Shown: positions 40,948-54,400, counted from the first letter of the stretch. The stretch: DNA of 64,000 bases from Takakia lepidozioides (GCA_030704615.1 CM060732.1:1674001-1738000), one strand, 5' to 3'. Program-made: numbers and translations. The notes: generated by a model not told the origin, from the letters alone.

Positions 40948-41960
40948 TGTTAGAGGGTTGTCTGGGACTTAGACAGTTTTACGGGTTCTGTGGGGTACCC
41001 TTAATTTTAGACTTACGGATGGTAGACTCAGACCAACAGAGGCCTTAGGGGTGACAAACACAGGCCTTAGGGGTGGTAGGCAGACTCACACAGTCAGTCA
41101 CGGGCTTACACAGCCTATCACAGTCAGTCACAGCTTGTCACAGCCTGACACAGTCTATCATAGTCTGACACAGCTTGACACAGTCTATCACAGTCAGTCA
41201 CAGTCCAACACAGCCAAACACAGCCCGACACAGCCAGCCACAGTCCGACACAGCTAGTCACAACTCGGCACAGTCACAGCCCGACACAGCTTGGCACAGC
41301 CCGTCACAGCGTTCACATGGAACGGTTATCATTGGCAGGGAACGACTATGTGGGAACGACATCTGCACAGGGAACGTGCATTCTGTCTTGGATGACAGTT
41401 AGTTTATAAGTTAGGCGTTTAGAACAGCTTGCAGGTAGAATAGGCAGAGTAGCAACATGGAGAGGGTCACTTCTTGGAGATCACTTCTTGGACATCACTG
41501 GGGGAGATCAGGCAGAGAGCACAATCTTGGAGCACATGGATGGAGATTACACAGAGGAGGAGATACGACAAGATGATGCTTGATTCATGCAAGCTATAGA
41601 GATGCACTGTAGAGCAGATTAGAGATACCATGGCTTCGGCCTGATACTTGATAGATATTAATCTGATACATATTTCATACTCACACTGTGTAGAGAGACC
41701 TGAGTGAAGCTATGGAATGAATGATTGGGTAGATGGAACATGGAAGATTGCAGAAACAAACTGATACTTAATCATAGATAATAAGATAACTTGCTAATAT
41801 GAATGCGAGAAGGAATACAAATAGGAAGCACCCCCATGATACACTAGTTGTAGGTCATGACTGATTGTTCTGAGCGGAGTGCTTAGAGAATTCCAACTCT
41901 TCTATCTTGGAGTTTCCACCTCGGATAGCTAAGGGATGGGTGAGTAAAAGCCGCTCGACA
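40948..41960 (+). repeat. 5' LTR, copy C (1013 bp)
   Basis: TGTTAGAGGGTTG ... CCGCTCGACA, with the same termini as the other two LTRs. The minisatellite is at 41083-41315. The preceding five bases are CCTAG; no matching duplication can be tested because the 3' LTR is missing. Confidence 0.93.
41083..41315. repeat. LTR-borne decamer minisatellite, copy C
   Basis: About 23 units such as CACAGCCTAT, CACAGTCAGT and CACAGCTTGA with a 10-base period. Confidence 0.9.
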
Positions 41961-42543
41961 TTTGGCGACCATACTGGGGAACTGAGGCAAAAACAACCAG
42001 ATGTGACAGGATCTGGTGGGATCATGGTGGATGGAAAATCAAGGAATGTGAATCAAATTCCCTGTGAAATTGAGAAAGAAAGATTGTCCAAACAATTCTT
42101 TCAGAGGTTCTTGGAATTGCCAGATGGTTGCAAAGAAAACATTCTGAAGAGAGTGCATGATGCTGATCCAGAGTGGGGTTTTGGAGAAAGGAGTGATAAG
42201 GATTTATCAAGTGGCCTGTAGAGGGAGAGCAAGTTGGTTACCAACACTTGTTTATGTGATAACATTGTTATCCATTAAACGAGTGAAGTTTGAAAGTTGG
42301 GAGGAACGGAAAGTGAATGTTTACACTCACATGCATGAAGAACTTGTATTGGTAAAGAATTGGATTCCTAAGGATATCCTGTGGATCAAACTTACACCAA
42401 GAATAGCTTTTCAGACGTGCTTGCCATATGGTTATATAGTAACGGAGCCTTCTAGTACAGCCAAGGGTGCATTAAAGCTTGAAAGAAATCCAGGCATATA
42501 CGAGAGATACTACAGAAGAGAGTTTTGGTTATTGCCTCATTAA
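41907..42543 (+). pseudogene. Leader ORF, copy C
   Basis: Begins within the LTR (EFPPRIAKGWVSKSRSTFGD) and crosses the PBS. A frameshift near 42175 separates HDADPEWG from GVIRIYQVACRGRASWLPTL. It ends RREFWLLPH then TAA, 20 bases before the gag ATG at 42563. Conservation with copy A over the whole length suggests the leader was a real protein. Confidence 0.65.
41963..41979 (+). promoter_or_regulatory. Primer-binding site, copy C
   Basis: TGGCGACCATACTGGGG, identical to copy A, two bases after the LTR end. Confidence 0.85.
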
Positions 42544-42562
42544 AGATATGAAAACATGGGAC

Positions 42563-44867
42563 ATGAATGATGAAAGAGAAGCTAGACTCCACAGATATTC
42601 AACAAAAAGATAAAGTTATTTGAAAGCTAATTATCCATATCTCTGGGAGAGAGGAATAGACATAGGGGAATCATCTAGACCTCTCACACCATTAAGACCA
42701 AAGAGTACATCACCCATACCGGAAGAACTAGAGTTGGATGCCACTCATTCTTATTCTTTACAAGAAAGATTAAGAGATTTGGTACAGGAAGAAGATCAGC
42801 CACGAGGGGAAAGATCTGAGGTACATCCCTGGATTAAAGATTTGACAGAAATCTTTGATTGGCATGGAACACCAAAAGCAGAAACTCCAGTTTCTGAAGC
42901 ACAAGACAAAGAAGGAGAGGATGATGTGGCAGAGCCAACAGAGAGTTCAGACTCTCCAACACCACTTCAGTTGAGTTATATGAGTGAGGAAGAAGAAATC
43001 CAAGAGAAGAACTTGGAAGATGAAAACAAAGAGAAGAATTTGGAAGATAAAGAGTATGAAGAAGTAGACCCAACAGTTGAGGTTGAGACTACAACCAGGA
43101 CATCCCAACCTGTTGGACCTGGATCAAGTGGAGCACTTGGATCACAGGCCAACAAAGGTGTCGGCTCAGGGGGATCAGGCGGGCAGCTTGGATCTGGCTC
43201 TGGGGGGACAAGGAGTGTGGGAAGTAGTGCAACTGAAGCTGGGAATACTGTAAGTACAAGAGGGCCAGTAGCATGGAGTGCTCAGGGGCCAACACCATGT
43301 GGGAGTTCCACCACTACAACAGCAGGTCCTGAAGGACCAGCACCTATCAGAGGGTAGGGTGTAGGGCCACAGATGGCGGTACCTCCAACACGGGCAAAAC
43401 CACCTTTTCCAATATATGCAGGAAAAGGGGATCCTGATGTACACATCAGCCAATTTGAGCATATGTGTATTGTGAACAATGAGAATGGCGATGATGCCAA
43501 GATGAGACTGTTTCCTTATTCACTTATCAAGAAAGCAAGTGAATGGTATGCAAGGTTTCCTAATAATCATTTCCTAACCTGGAATGGTCTTAGTACAACA
43601 TTCCAAAACAGGTTCAGGACAATCAAAACTGAGGATGAAGTGTATGGGAGTTTACAACAGTTGAGGCAAAAGAAGCATGAAACTGTTGAAGAATATATGG
43701 AAAAGATGGAGTTGATGATGAAAAAACTGGCTGCTGTACCAGCACCAGGATTACAGAAGACTTGGTTTGTGACTGGACTAAGACCTGAATTACAAAAGAA
43801 AGTGGATATGTTACCTCATAATACAGTGGAGGAGGCATTCGAAACAGCCAACAAAATTGAGCAATTGGGAATGCTCAGGAGAGATAAAAGGAAAGATAAG
43901 GACTCCGAAGATGAGTCAGATGAGGAAGAAGAGCAAGATCTCAGGAGGAAGAGCAAGAAGAAGGAAAAGTTGAAGAGGGACACTATGAGAAAAGACTGGA
44001 AGAAATCTTGAAAAAATACGCCATAGAAGCTGCAACACATTGGAGGAAGGGTGTTTGGTGTGCAAAATGCCAGAATGAAGGCCATACCACAGCTAAATGC
44101 CACATGAAGGAGAAACACTGTACTATCTGTAAATGGATAACCATTCTACTGAGAATTGTTATTACAACCGAAGGACAGCTGCAAGAGAACCTAGGCAAAT
44201 GAGGGTGCATCAAGTGCAACCTCAGCCAAGGAGAAACAATGATCAGGACCACTATGGTAGGCCTGGTGGATATAACAATGGTATGGCAAGAAGAGGTAAT
44301 CCAAGAGGGAATTACCAAGGCAACCCCAGAGGCAACTATCAGGGTAATCCAAGGGGGAATTACCAGCTAGGGAATCAGGATTATAGAAATAATCCCAGAA
44401 TAGACCAAGGGCGAGGACCCAATGGTGAGGAACTGTGTTACTATTGTAACCAGACAGGACATCGCAAAGCAGTCTGTCCATTCTGGATCAGGCACCAGAA
44501 TGAGATGAGAGCTCCTGTGAATGAAGGCCCATTAGTGGTAGCTCACATGGTTATGCCATGTTTTGTACCAGAAGTAAGTAAAATGATAGTTACCAGAAGC
44601 AAAGCTATACTAATACCTCCAGTGGACGAGGAAGAAGATGTTAATGAAGATGGCAGTGATGTGCTTGAAGATGATGAGGCTTGGAGAGATGAGAAGGAAC
44701 TGCACAAGGAAGTGGCTGATACCATAAGGGAAATGCAGAAGGATACTGATATCTCTATGGCAGATTCTTCTAACTCTGAAAGAGAAGATAAAGAAGGTGA
44801 AGAGGAAGTGAAGCAAGAGGCTTCACAGGTGCAGGATAATGAAGGGGCTTTGGCGGAAGTAATATGA
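42563..44867 (+). pseudogene. Gag, copy C, with stops and frameshifts
   Basis: ATG at 42563 (MNDEREARLHRYSTKR), in-frame TAA at 42611, then YLKANYPYLWERGIDIGESS. A TAG at 43355 follows GPAPIRG. The Gag core is intact at 43373-44011 (PPFPIYAGKGDPDVHISQFE; TTFQNRFRTIKTEDEVYGSL). Frame changes near 44000 and 44130 pass through the first zinc knuckles (CAKCQNEGHTTAKC; CTICK). 44133-44867 has NHSTENC, RGNYQGN repeats, the last knuckle CYYCNQTGHRKAVC and the acidic linker. Copy C preserves residues lost in copy A and vice versa. Confidence 0.88.
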
Positions 44868-44982
44868 GATTACAATTGGGCAGCTATTGGCTGTGGCACC
44901 CCATGTAGACACATGTTGTATCAAGCAATCAATCCGATTGCTCATGTGACGGAGAATACAAACCTGAACAGCAAGGTGACAT

Positions 44983-45306
44983 GTGAAGCCTGAAGGGCGA
45001 GAAACAGTCATGGATTTTGATGATTCCATGCCAGTAATCCAATTGAGAATTGGAAGTACAGACCTGACTGATGTACTGATAGATGGAGGTTCGGGAGTGA
45101 ATATCATGACAGACCAATTAAGGCAGAAGCTTGGACTGAGTAACATGAAACCAACCCCATTCACAGTAATAATGGCAGATCAAAGGAGTGTACAGCCATT
45201 AGGCTTGATAAGAGGAGTTAAGATACAGATTCAGAAGATGATTTTTAAGATCACAGTGACTGTGTTAAAAATGGATGATGTCATGGAAGCTTACTCCTCA
45301 AACTGA
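44983..45306 (+). pseudogene. Protease, copy C
   Basis: Reads MPVIQLRIGSTDLTDVLIDG then GSGVNIMTDQLRQKLGLSN. The DGGSG active site matches copy A. After DVMEAYS the frame ends at the deletion junction. About 790 bp present in copy A between protease and RT are missing. Confidence 0.85.
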
Positions 45307-45314
45307 GAGTTTGT

Positions 45315-46196
45315 GTGAACTATAAGAAGTTGAATGATTGTACAGAGAAAGATCCATTTCCTTTGCCATTCACAGAAGCTGTACTGGACACTGTGGCAGG
45401 CCATGAGATGTACTCATTCATGGATGGTTTTAGTGGGTATAACCAAGTACAAGTAGCTGAAGAGGATCAAGGGAAGACAACTTTCATCACAGACTGGGGT
45501 GCTTATGCATACAAAGTCATGCCTTTTGGACTTTGTAATGCACCAACAACTTTCCAGAGAGTGATAAGTGAATCTTTCCATGAGTATCTGGATGATTTCA
45601 TGCAAGTGTTCTTAGATGACTTTAGTGTGTACAGCTCTAAGAATGAGCACTTGCAGAAGTTGGAGCTATGTTTGGCCAGATGCAGGATGAGAGGACTTGG
45701 TCTGAATCCAGAAAAGTGTACTTTCTGTGTGAACTCAGGGGTACTACTGGGACACATTATGTGTAAGAAGGGACTGCTTGTGGATCCTAGAAAGACTGAG
45801 GCCATTAAAGCATCCCCACCAGTAAATGTTAAGGCTCTAAAGAGATTCCTTGGACAAAACAGCTACTATAGAAGGTTTGTCAGGTGGTATGCACAGATGG
45901 CAGCACCATTGAGCAAGCTTTTGAAGAAGGATGCAGTGTTTGCATGGACAGCTGAATGCCAACAGGCATTTGAGACACTTACAATGTCAGTAACAACTAC
46001 ACCTGTGTTGATTAATCCTCACTGGCATGTGGTATTTCATGTACACTGTGATGCCTTGGGAGAAGCATTGGGGGCTGTGTTAGCCCAAAATGTCATAGGA
46101 AACATAGATTCACCTGTGTACTATGCTAGCAGATTGTTGAACAGTGTTGAGAGAAACTATAGCACTACTGAAAGAGAAGCTTTGGCAATGATTTAA
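45315..46196 (+). pseudogene. Reverse transcriptase and N-terminal RNase H, copy C
   Basis: Reads NYKKLNDCTEKDPFPLPFTE, so it has Glu where copy A has TAG. Motif A FMDGFSGYNQ, motif B FGLCNAPTTFQ and motif C FLDDF are intact. RNase H runs HCDALGEALGAVLAQ to TEREALAMI and is then cut off. The following bases match the integrase tail of copy A (EGKLKTF). Confidence 0.9.
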
Positions 46197-46198
46197 GA

Positions 46199-46460
46199 AG
46201 GTAAATTGAAGACTTTTTAAGACAGGTGATTTGATACTGTGGTTGCAGAAGAAGGGAAAGATTAAAGCTTCTAAGCTTAAATCACCATGGAAAGGACCTT
46301 ATGTCATACAGAAGAGATATAGTGGTATCCATGATAGAGCATTGCAGCATGATTTGCATCTTGAAACACAGATGCAGTCACAGACTACACCGGTAGCACC
46401 AGCGGAGCATGGAGCACTTGTCATAAAGCCGAATGTGTGTGGCCATAGCAGAGAACACAA
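46199..46460 (+). pseudogene. Integrase C-terminal scrap, copy C
   Basis: Reads LWLQKKGKIKASKLKSPWKG, PYVIQKRYSGIHDRALQHDL. It matches copy A except that about 28 residues after VIQK are missing. The frame runs straight into the unrelated integrase core downstream. Confidence 0.8.
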
Positions 46461-47418
46461 GTGTTCACACAACCATCACAACCCATGGGTTGGCCTTGAC
46501 CTTGTCGGACCTCTCAAAACCACGACTAAGGGCAATAGTTACATTGATGTGGCTACTGATTACCTGTCTAAGTGGATTGAGATCCGCCCGTTGGTTGCTA
46601 AGGACAATGATGAAGTGGTTCAATTCTTCTTTGATGAAATCATGTTACGGCATGGTTATCCCCTTGAAATTCTAACTGACCAGGGCACTAAATTTTGTAA
46701 CCAGTTGATGGAGGTTGTCTGTTTTAATTTAGATGTCAAGCATCGCTTGACTGCTCCCTACAACCCTCAATGCAATGGGCTCACTGAACGCTTTAACAAG
46801 ACCATGTGCCAGCTTCTAGAGAAAAATGGGGCACTGACTGAAGAGTGGGATGTTACTCTACTTATCCTCATTTTTGCTTACAGGACATCAGTGCATGCCA
46901 ACACTCGCTTCTCTCTTTTCGAGTTATTTTATGGATGCAAAGCTCGGACACCACTGCATGTGCCAGTGCTTCAGGCACAGGTTGAGGAGCCCGTGATTTG
47001 GGAAGATTTTCTAACTCGTCTTACTACTTATAGGTTAGGATTGCTTGAATTTGCTAAACATAATATACAAGTGTCACAGGTGGCTTAGGCAAGGAACTAT
47101 AATCGGAGGGTTGTGTACTCTGAGAGCTTTGCTCCTGGGCAGACTGTGTGTGTTCGTTTGCAGCTCGACAAGTAGGTGACTAAGTCCAAGATGAGGATAG
47201 ATGGGCCTTACTTGATACATGCAATCTTACAGGGAGGCAGTACTGACTTTTTCCCCAACATCCTTCTACGGCCAAAATTTGCAGGCACTGTGCATGTATC
47301 TCAGCTGGTTCCTTCCAAGTTGCAGTTCGACCTCACCTGCATCAATGTGGAGAATCGCCATATAATCTTGACTCCCCGCAAGCGTGCTCGTTTGGACACA
47401 GACACTCGGGCAGAATAG
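46461..47418 (+). pseudogene. Integrase core and tail of an older Ty3- or Ginger-like element
   Basis: After NPWVGLDLVGPL the core has D (LDLVGP), D (LTDQGTKFCN) and E (CNGLTERFNKTMCQLL) in the right spacing, followed by WDVTLLILIFAYRTSVHANT and LFELFYGCKARTPL. A TAG at about 47086 follows SQVA, then ARNYNRRVVYSESFAPGQTV and a second TAG near 47174. 47176-47418 gives a C-terminal SH3-like tail (MRIDGPYLIHAILQG; GTVHVSQLVPSKLQFDL). Its divergence from copy A's integrase shows it is a separate family. Its HHCC domain is at 40776-40947. Confidence 0.75.
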
Positions 47419-48407
47419 ATAGTGGTGACATTGGTTTTTGTTTGGCTTTGCCTTGACATTTGAGTCACATTTTGATTTATAGCTCAAAGTTTTCACACTC
47501 CAGGAGATGTGGTTTTTCCCCAGAAGGGTTTTGTCCTTCGCTCAATTTGCAGAGCAAGGTTTTCCCTTCTGAGGTTTTTTCATCCCATCTTCGTGAAGCT
47601 CTTGATGCTTTGTCTTAGTTTTTCTACTGGAGCTCGCACCTTCGTGTGCCAGGAGGTTTTGCATATGTGACGATTGGATTCCACCTACCTAGATATTCCT
47701 TTATTGCGATGGATGTAGATGATAAGAGTGGATGTAGATGATAAGAGCGGATGAAGCACCGTGATGAAAAGCTAAGATGAAACGCCGCTGGCTAGTCTAT
47801 TAATAAAAGAGCTTGTCTTATGTCAACAGCTAGATTATCCCTAAGATAGGTGATGTGGCATCCTAGCTGGATGAACAAGCCTGTTGAGATAAGATCATGG
47901 CCTTTGGATTATAAAATGGATCAACTGGAAACCTAAGGGATCAGTGTGGATGGTTGGATGAACGGAGTTGTCATTCGTAGGAATCAGGTTCCTCTGTGAT
48001 AGATCCCTTCTACCTCGCATGATGGTTCTACGAGTATACTTCCCTCATTTAGCACTAACCCGTAAAGGACGTGGAATAACCCGGGTGTGCGAGAACCTGG
48101 TTTTACAACACTCTTAACGAATTTGATTATTTTGAAAACATCACCATTGCCAATAATCTGTCAGTGCATGTTGCCTGCTGGAACGTTAGAGGGGAGTGCC
48201 TGCCCCTAGGAATGGTTAGGGGCTCAGTGTGGTCTCACCAGGCTCACATAACACTTTTAAAAGAGACGTAATTTTGGGGTAAAATCACAGACAGTCTGGC
48301 TACTCTCCATTGTTCCCTTAGATTTTCTTTCAGTGCACACCTTCCCAGTGCTTGTAATTCTTGTAGCCTACATAAGGTGGGAAATTCATGAATCAGAATT
48401 GTAGATA
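47419..48407. other. Region between integrase relic and the protease gene
   Basis: It holds a 19-bp direct duplication (GGATGTAGATGATAAGAG near 47711-47748) and T-rich sequence. It may include the end or LTR of the older element, but I see no defined termini. Confidence 0.35.
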
Positions 48408-51400
48408 TCATTGTGCTACAAAGGCCAAGCGACGATTTCGGTAGTCAAACACTACTACAAACTTTGCTAGCAAGTCTCCACACAAAACACCAGCTGTATA
48501 CACAGAGAGGTCCAAGGCGCCTGTGTTCTTTGCTGTGAACAATGCCCTCACCTGCATCGCATCATTTGGGTTGTCACTTCCCACAGAACACCCCACACAT
48601 TACTCTTGGGTTTTTGTGATGTGTCCAGGGAGAACATGTCTCTTACCAGTTGGTGTTTGCGGAGTAATCTTCTTGTTTGTGCATCTCCAGCACAGCTCCT
48701 TGTCCCAAGCACAAAAGCAAGGATCATAGCAGCAAATATTGGCACTCACAAGCCTTCTTTCCAATAATACAGATACCAACCCTAGGAACACAAATAAGCT
48801 CACCTGCTTGAAAGATACTCCCGCCAACTCCAGTGTTTCAAGTGTGCCAAACTTCACCTGGTACACACAGAAGCATGTGTCATTACCAGCACCTCTGGCA
48901 CCTCATTTGGAAAGTTGGTAGTATTCAAGGCAGTTGTAGAACTGACAGTCTCTGTCTCTAAAAAATACAACCGAGTAGTGGGATGGTCAAATACCAAGCC
49001 TGCATGGTTCAGCTCTCAAAATTACACACGGAGACAATTCTGTGTGACCCCAACACATGATTGTCCCTTCAGGCATGCCTTGTCAACAGCCGTGGGTGGT
49101 AATCTCCTTATTCAAGAACAATAGATTTATCAATTAGAGCCCTAAGAGAGGTTGAGCTATGGGACCTCAATTCCTTCGGTGGAGGCAGCGCTAATGCCTT
49201 TGACACTAGCAGTGCCTCCTGGCCATACTGATTTCAGCAGGCCAAACTGCTCAACTGCACGTCCATGAAATATGATATCCACGCCCCCTGCACCTGTGTC
49301 TAACATAAAGATGGCAACTTGGCCATTGAAGGTAGCAGATACATGAGGCACATTCTCTATCATTGACATGGCCTGCACCCACACCAGGCTAGCTCTATCA
49401 GTTCAAGATGGTGAGGATCTGCAGTCTTCACCCTGAAAACATTCCTTCCTGTAAGCTTCCCAAATGAAGGAATAAAAGATAAGCAACCCTTTATTCCAGT
49501 CCCTTGATCATTGCCCTGCCCATGGATCCATCCAATCCAAATGCTTGCACATAGAGAACATAGGTGGAAAGGATGATCTCCATGGGTGCATACAGGTAAG
49601 TACTATGCCCACACTCAGTTATTATGAAACAGAAGTAGAAAACAGAGTTAAGCAGTCATGGGTAAGTAAATGAATACTCAAGTCATATGCCCAAGTCAGT
49701 AATAGGCACCTGTGTCATTTGAAGCGCTTAATTGCAACACACATAACAAACAATTTTTTGGGAATTGCTGACTATGACTTGGCGTTTTGACAATGCTGAG
49801 AATAAAGCAGGTGTGGTTCTTGTAGGGGAGCTTGAGTTTAAAGTACGCACATGCCAGTCTAAGGCTCCTGATTGTGGAGCCTTATATGCCAACTGATCGA
49901 ACAGTGAAAGCCTGCCTTTGCTGTAAGCCATCTGCAAGAGGACACACTTAGACTTTCCTCCTTGGAAGGCACCTCCCCAGTTGGAGCTTTTGGCAATTGC
50001 CATATCAGCCAAGACAGTCAGTCATGCCAGGACATACGCAATTCATGTTTAAGAGATGCTGGCTAAATTCCAACATATGCAACATAAGAAAGTCAAAAGG
50101 GAAATAAGAAGGATAATTATTGGTAATGGGCAAACCTCAACAATGCAATGGTGGAATATGTCATACCCACAGATCCCTGCTACTGGCGACTTTCCTCTCA
50201 CTACTCCCTCCATGGGTACCTGAACGAGATGAAACTGTGGAATATGCATTATCTCTTTACACACACTGCACTGTACATGGATGAACGTTGCATACAATAA
50301 CTCGACTCTTCTGTAGGGTGAATCCGAGCAGTGGAAGGGAAGTGAAGTTGATTACTCACTAACGAGAGTATGCAGATAGAGGAGGGGCAAGGGTTCACTG
50401 TGAGAGTTGCTAGGCATTTTGGTACTCTGCATTTACGCCTTGCAGAAAATGTTCCAGGAAGGGAAAGAAGGTTTTGGGAGGCCAGTGAAAATGCTTGATT
50501 GTGGTGACAAGTAGAGAAACGGCTAGATGCGGTTGTCAACCGCTTGTGATCCCAATGGTTCCCGGACTATCAACCTGTGTAGATACTGGTGTAGCAATAC
50601 CCCTGATTTTACCAACTGATTTTTAAAGGATTCACACCACTGAGCTATGAGGAAGGAACAACCTCTAAGAAAAGTGGCGCTGTGATGCTGAGAGGACCAA
50701 GTTTGAAGTTCTTTGCCCGACGATATTGACTTTTGACCTGCATTGATAAAAACCATGTCACCTCATTGGGTCATATGCCCATGATGCTCCCTCATCGAAT
50801 GTATGAAAGGATTGCAGTTGAAATATGTTTCTTGGCCTGCATGGATAAAAGCCAATGATGCTCCCTTCTTGACTACAAGATATACCATAATGCTTTAGGC
50901 TGGGGGAGCTGGGGGAGAGCGAGAGAGGAAAGTCAGTGTTGTATACTCCCAATCTCACCTGACCCTCAACACAAGTGATGTGAACGTCCCCAAAAGCATC
51001 CATGCCAAGCTCCTTAGCCTGCACAACTCAAACTGTCAGTCAGATGCCACACTGAGACACAAAACAATCTACTCAGTATGGACAAGCGCATCATAACCAG
51101 GAAAGGGTGGGCACCCTGTAAGCAAGTTGCTAATGGTGTGAAGCTATTATCAGTGGCCTAAGACACTCAAGAAACTTGAAAGTCAATGCTGAACAATTGA
51201 GCCAGCCAAAACAGTGGCATATCTGCAGATCTATCCAGACCTGCTGTGATGGCCTGTGGTAGAAGTAGGTTCCGAAATTTCCTGGAATCCTCATTCCACA
51301 TGGCCCTGCCTCTGTCACTTGTGAAACACGTGGCCCTTCTCACCTCTTTCCCTCAAAATTCATGAATGACCCCCTTTGGCATTGGACAAACTGTTGCAAG

Positions 51401-54400
51401 GATTACCTACCTTATGCGGCGTGATTGTAAGGCTGCTGGCACCTGTATCCACTACGAAGTACCTGTGGATTGGTATACATGCTGATTTCTTTGAGTAATT
51501 GCAACTGGAAACCTGAAAGCTTCCAGCAACCAACTTGGAAGATGTTCTACATGTTCACAATGCATTCTCAGGTGCTTGTCACTCTGCAAAGAAAGATGCC
51601 AGTTCAGGTTGAATGGACCAGATAACACATACCCAATATCCCTCCCATCAATAAGAGGGCGGACAAGGTAGTGGCCACTTTCTGCTCTAATCATCTGCAT
51701 GGCATTTCAAAAGTGCATGGCATGAGTGAACTGCTAAACTGCTGAATGTGAATCACATAAATTGCTTGAACTATGACTGCACCGGTAACTGCTTGGTTGC
51801 TAGCCACTACACTATGCACACGGAAACAAGAAAAGGGAAGAAGCACACAAAATTGAGCCATCATGGCTGTTACAATGAGAGACCAATACCTCGACAGAGG
51901 GAAGATGACTCGAGTCCATGTAGGCATGGGGATAGATTGGATTGTGTCTTTGAACCATTGGTGGATCTGGCAACACATACACTGACTGTGATGCCCCATT
52001 TCCTTCTGCATTTTCCTCCACTTTCACATTGCCCACAAAGTACAAATCTTTACCCCCTGGCGGTGGTGCGTGCACACTTGAGAATGGGAAGAGGCACATC
52101 CGATCAGTCTGCAAAAGACAAACTTCCATCTTAACAAAGCTCCTGTCCAACTTTGATGGTACTGGTGGTAATTTGGAAAATGCACTAAGGTTCATTTGCA
52201 TACTTGTTGGATTTGCATTAAAGGCTGCTATTTGTAACACAATCATAAATTGTTATGAGAGTTTTTCCCAGGAAACATGTGCTCTTGATTATTGAGTTAC
52301 AATCACTAGCAGGCTCACCAGTTCAACAACCCATTCCTATGCAATCATAACTGACGCCTATATAATCATTATTTCTGCCAAAGGAACATCAATCCTTAGC
52401 ATTTAATTGGAACATTTAAAATAATACCTAAACAGATTCTACTATTCTTACACATTGGGGCTACAGTGAGGTGGCATGTCATGAGGAGCTGATATGTGAG
52501 ACAGATGTATCGTGTGGGCCTGTATGGAAAGATTGACACACCAGTAGTTTGAGCAAAATCAGACATCATTGCAACCACCTTCTTGAATTGTTTCCAATCA
52601 CTTACCTGGCAGGTAAATGAGGCCCCCACAGCTTAACTTGCACCCCTGTCTAGTCTGTCCGCACCTTTTTCACTGCTCTCAAGGCTCTTTGTATTTTCTC
52701 TTGAAGCTGTGTCCCAAAGGCTCTTTGGCCTACTGGGGATGCAAACATATTTCTCCTTTCCTCTTTCTCTCTCTTCAAGGAATCTTTGAAATAGAGAATT
52801 AGCCATATCAGCCATCTTCGATACAAGTTTGACCCAACCCAATCATTAAGCTTTTATTGCTCTACTAGCACTGGACATCCCTATCGTGCAGCATGTAGAG
52901 GGTATCCCATGGATATGGATCTGGGAGGAGCACAAACCAGGAGAGGTTGCCAGTCTGCATACTCCCACTTGGCGCAGCCTCCAAAAGCTTTGATGCTTAA
53001 CCTCAGAGGCAACCACGATCTGGTGTCAACGATGACATAAACCACCACCTAACAGGGTGAACCGCGCACAGAGAGATTAAGTACCCACCGCCCCCTCACT
53101 GACTGGCCACTCACCACTTCTCAAACCTGCAGCCAGGCCCACAAGGCGAGCCCCAAATTCATGCCTCACAAAAGCCGAAAAGATTTTTAATTTAGAAAGA
53201 ATAATTGTAATTCTGACTGTAGAGAATTTTACACTCCAACAAACTCCATAAATAGTCAAGATCTCTTCAAATGAAGCCATTCACCATTTGATATTTTGTG
53301 TAGTGGGTGTATATCATTGATCTTTCCAGTGGAATGCCATGGTGCTATACACTTACTAGGACACAAAAGAGAATAACCTTTCCTGTTGACTAGTAGACAG
53401 AGTGACAAGGTTAATGCCTGCCTTAGAATCTTTCAGACTAACTGAGAACATCAATTCTGAAGGAGAGGCATGCTCTATCATGGTGGAGAATTCTTCTTCC
53501 AGCTCAATGTGAAGCTGGTGTTGGGCTTTTTGTGTAAGCCAGTAGCCAGTGCGGACCCATAATGTCAACAGGCATACCTGCAATGCCACATGACGGACAA
53601 GATATGAATCACATGGTATGAATGTGTGTGTGACAGAGAGAGAGAAATGAACTGGTACTTCATAACGTCCGAGAGAGAATGTACTCAAAAGGCTTAGTTT
53701 GCCGTAGCCTTGTGGCCATTAGACACTATTGTGAGGGGCTCACTCCACTAGTGAGCCTAACCTTGATATAAACAATTAGTTCTGGCTTTCCGGATATCCT
53801 GTAGAAAGCCCTTCACACAAGCATCAATCTGCTAAGTGTGAGCAGCCCAAAAGTTAGACCCCAACAGGACCAGGGCTTTAGGCTCAGCTTGGAGATTTTG
53901 AAAGTTGGTGAACAGAGGTGCAGGAACCATGTCTTGATGTTCCTGAAGAGGGTCACTCGTCTGGTGAGAACACCCCAGACAATGTATCAGAAAATGGATA
54001 TTGTCTTCAGTTGCCTGCACATTGGGCAATTACAATCTCCTTTACCTCTCTGCATCTGTTTATTGTTCAAAGGTAGGCTCCCCACGCCGAGTTTAAATTT
54101 CAGTCTAGTGCCGAGGGTAGGTAGGCCCTACAGATCATCCTAAGGTCCTTGCCCATGTCACAGACTCGGAACAAGTTCAGGAAAGTTCTATGCCAAACTT
54201 CATTTTCATCGGACAGACTTTGGGGCATCAGACATGGCTTTGGACACAACCCCTCCAGATCAGCTTCTACCAGTAGGTTCATTTCTTCTGGACTAATATT
54301 CAGGTACTTGACAATCCCTTCTACCCTTTTCCGCCAAGACCTGTTTAATGGGACAGTCTTGCTTCCAAGAAATAGCTTCGATTATCTGGTATTAGACATG

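Larger units (their letters stand above)
40948..46460 (+). mobile_element. Ty3/gypsy element, copy C (5' LTR, internally deleted, no 3' LTR)
   Basis: Plus strand. LTR 40948-41960, PBS, leader, gag, zinc knuckles, protease, RT, part of RNase H and a scrap of the integrase tail. Compared with copy A it has three deletions: protease to RT (junction near 45300), RNase H to integrase tail (near 46194) and a small one at about 46316. Homology to copy A stops near 46460 (GALVIKPNVCGHSREHK), and an unrelated integrase follows directly. It inserted into that integrase gene and later lost its 3' end. Confidence 0.9.

Noticed and set aside
41083-41315. Possible CRISPR-like array
   Set aside because: Units are contiguous decamers without unique spacers, inside an LTR of a eukaryotic retroelement.
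50249-50756. Long frames between protease exons 9 and 10 as additional exons
   Set aside because: Joining 50663 directly to 50234 keeps phase and gives a continuous lobe; the frames there have no domain resemblance.
53077-53280. Extra protease exon starting MASFEEILTIYG
   Set aside because: The gene's phases already close between exons at 53378 and 52519, and the stretch lacks fitting splice sites.
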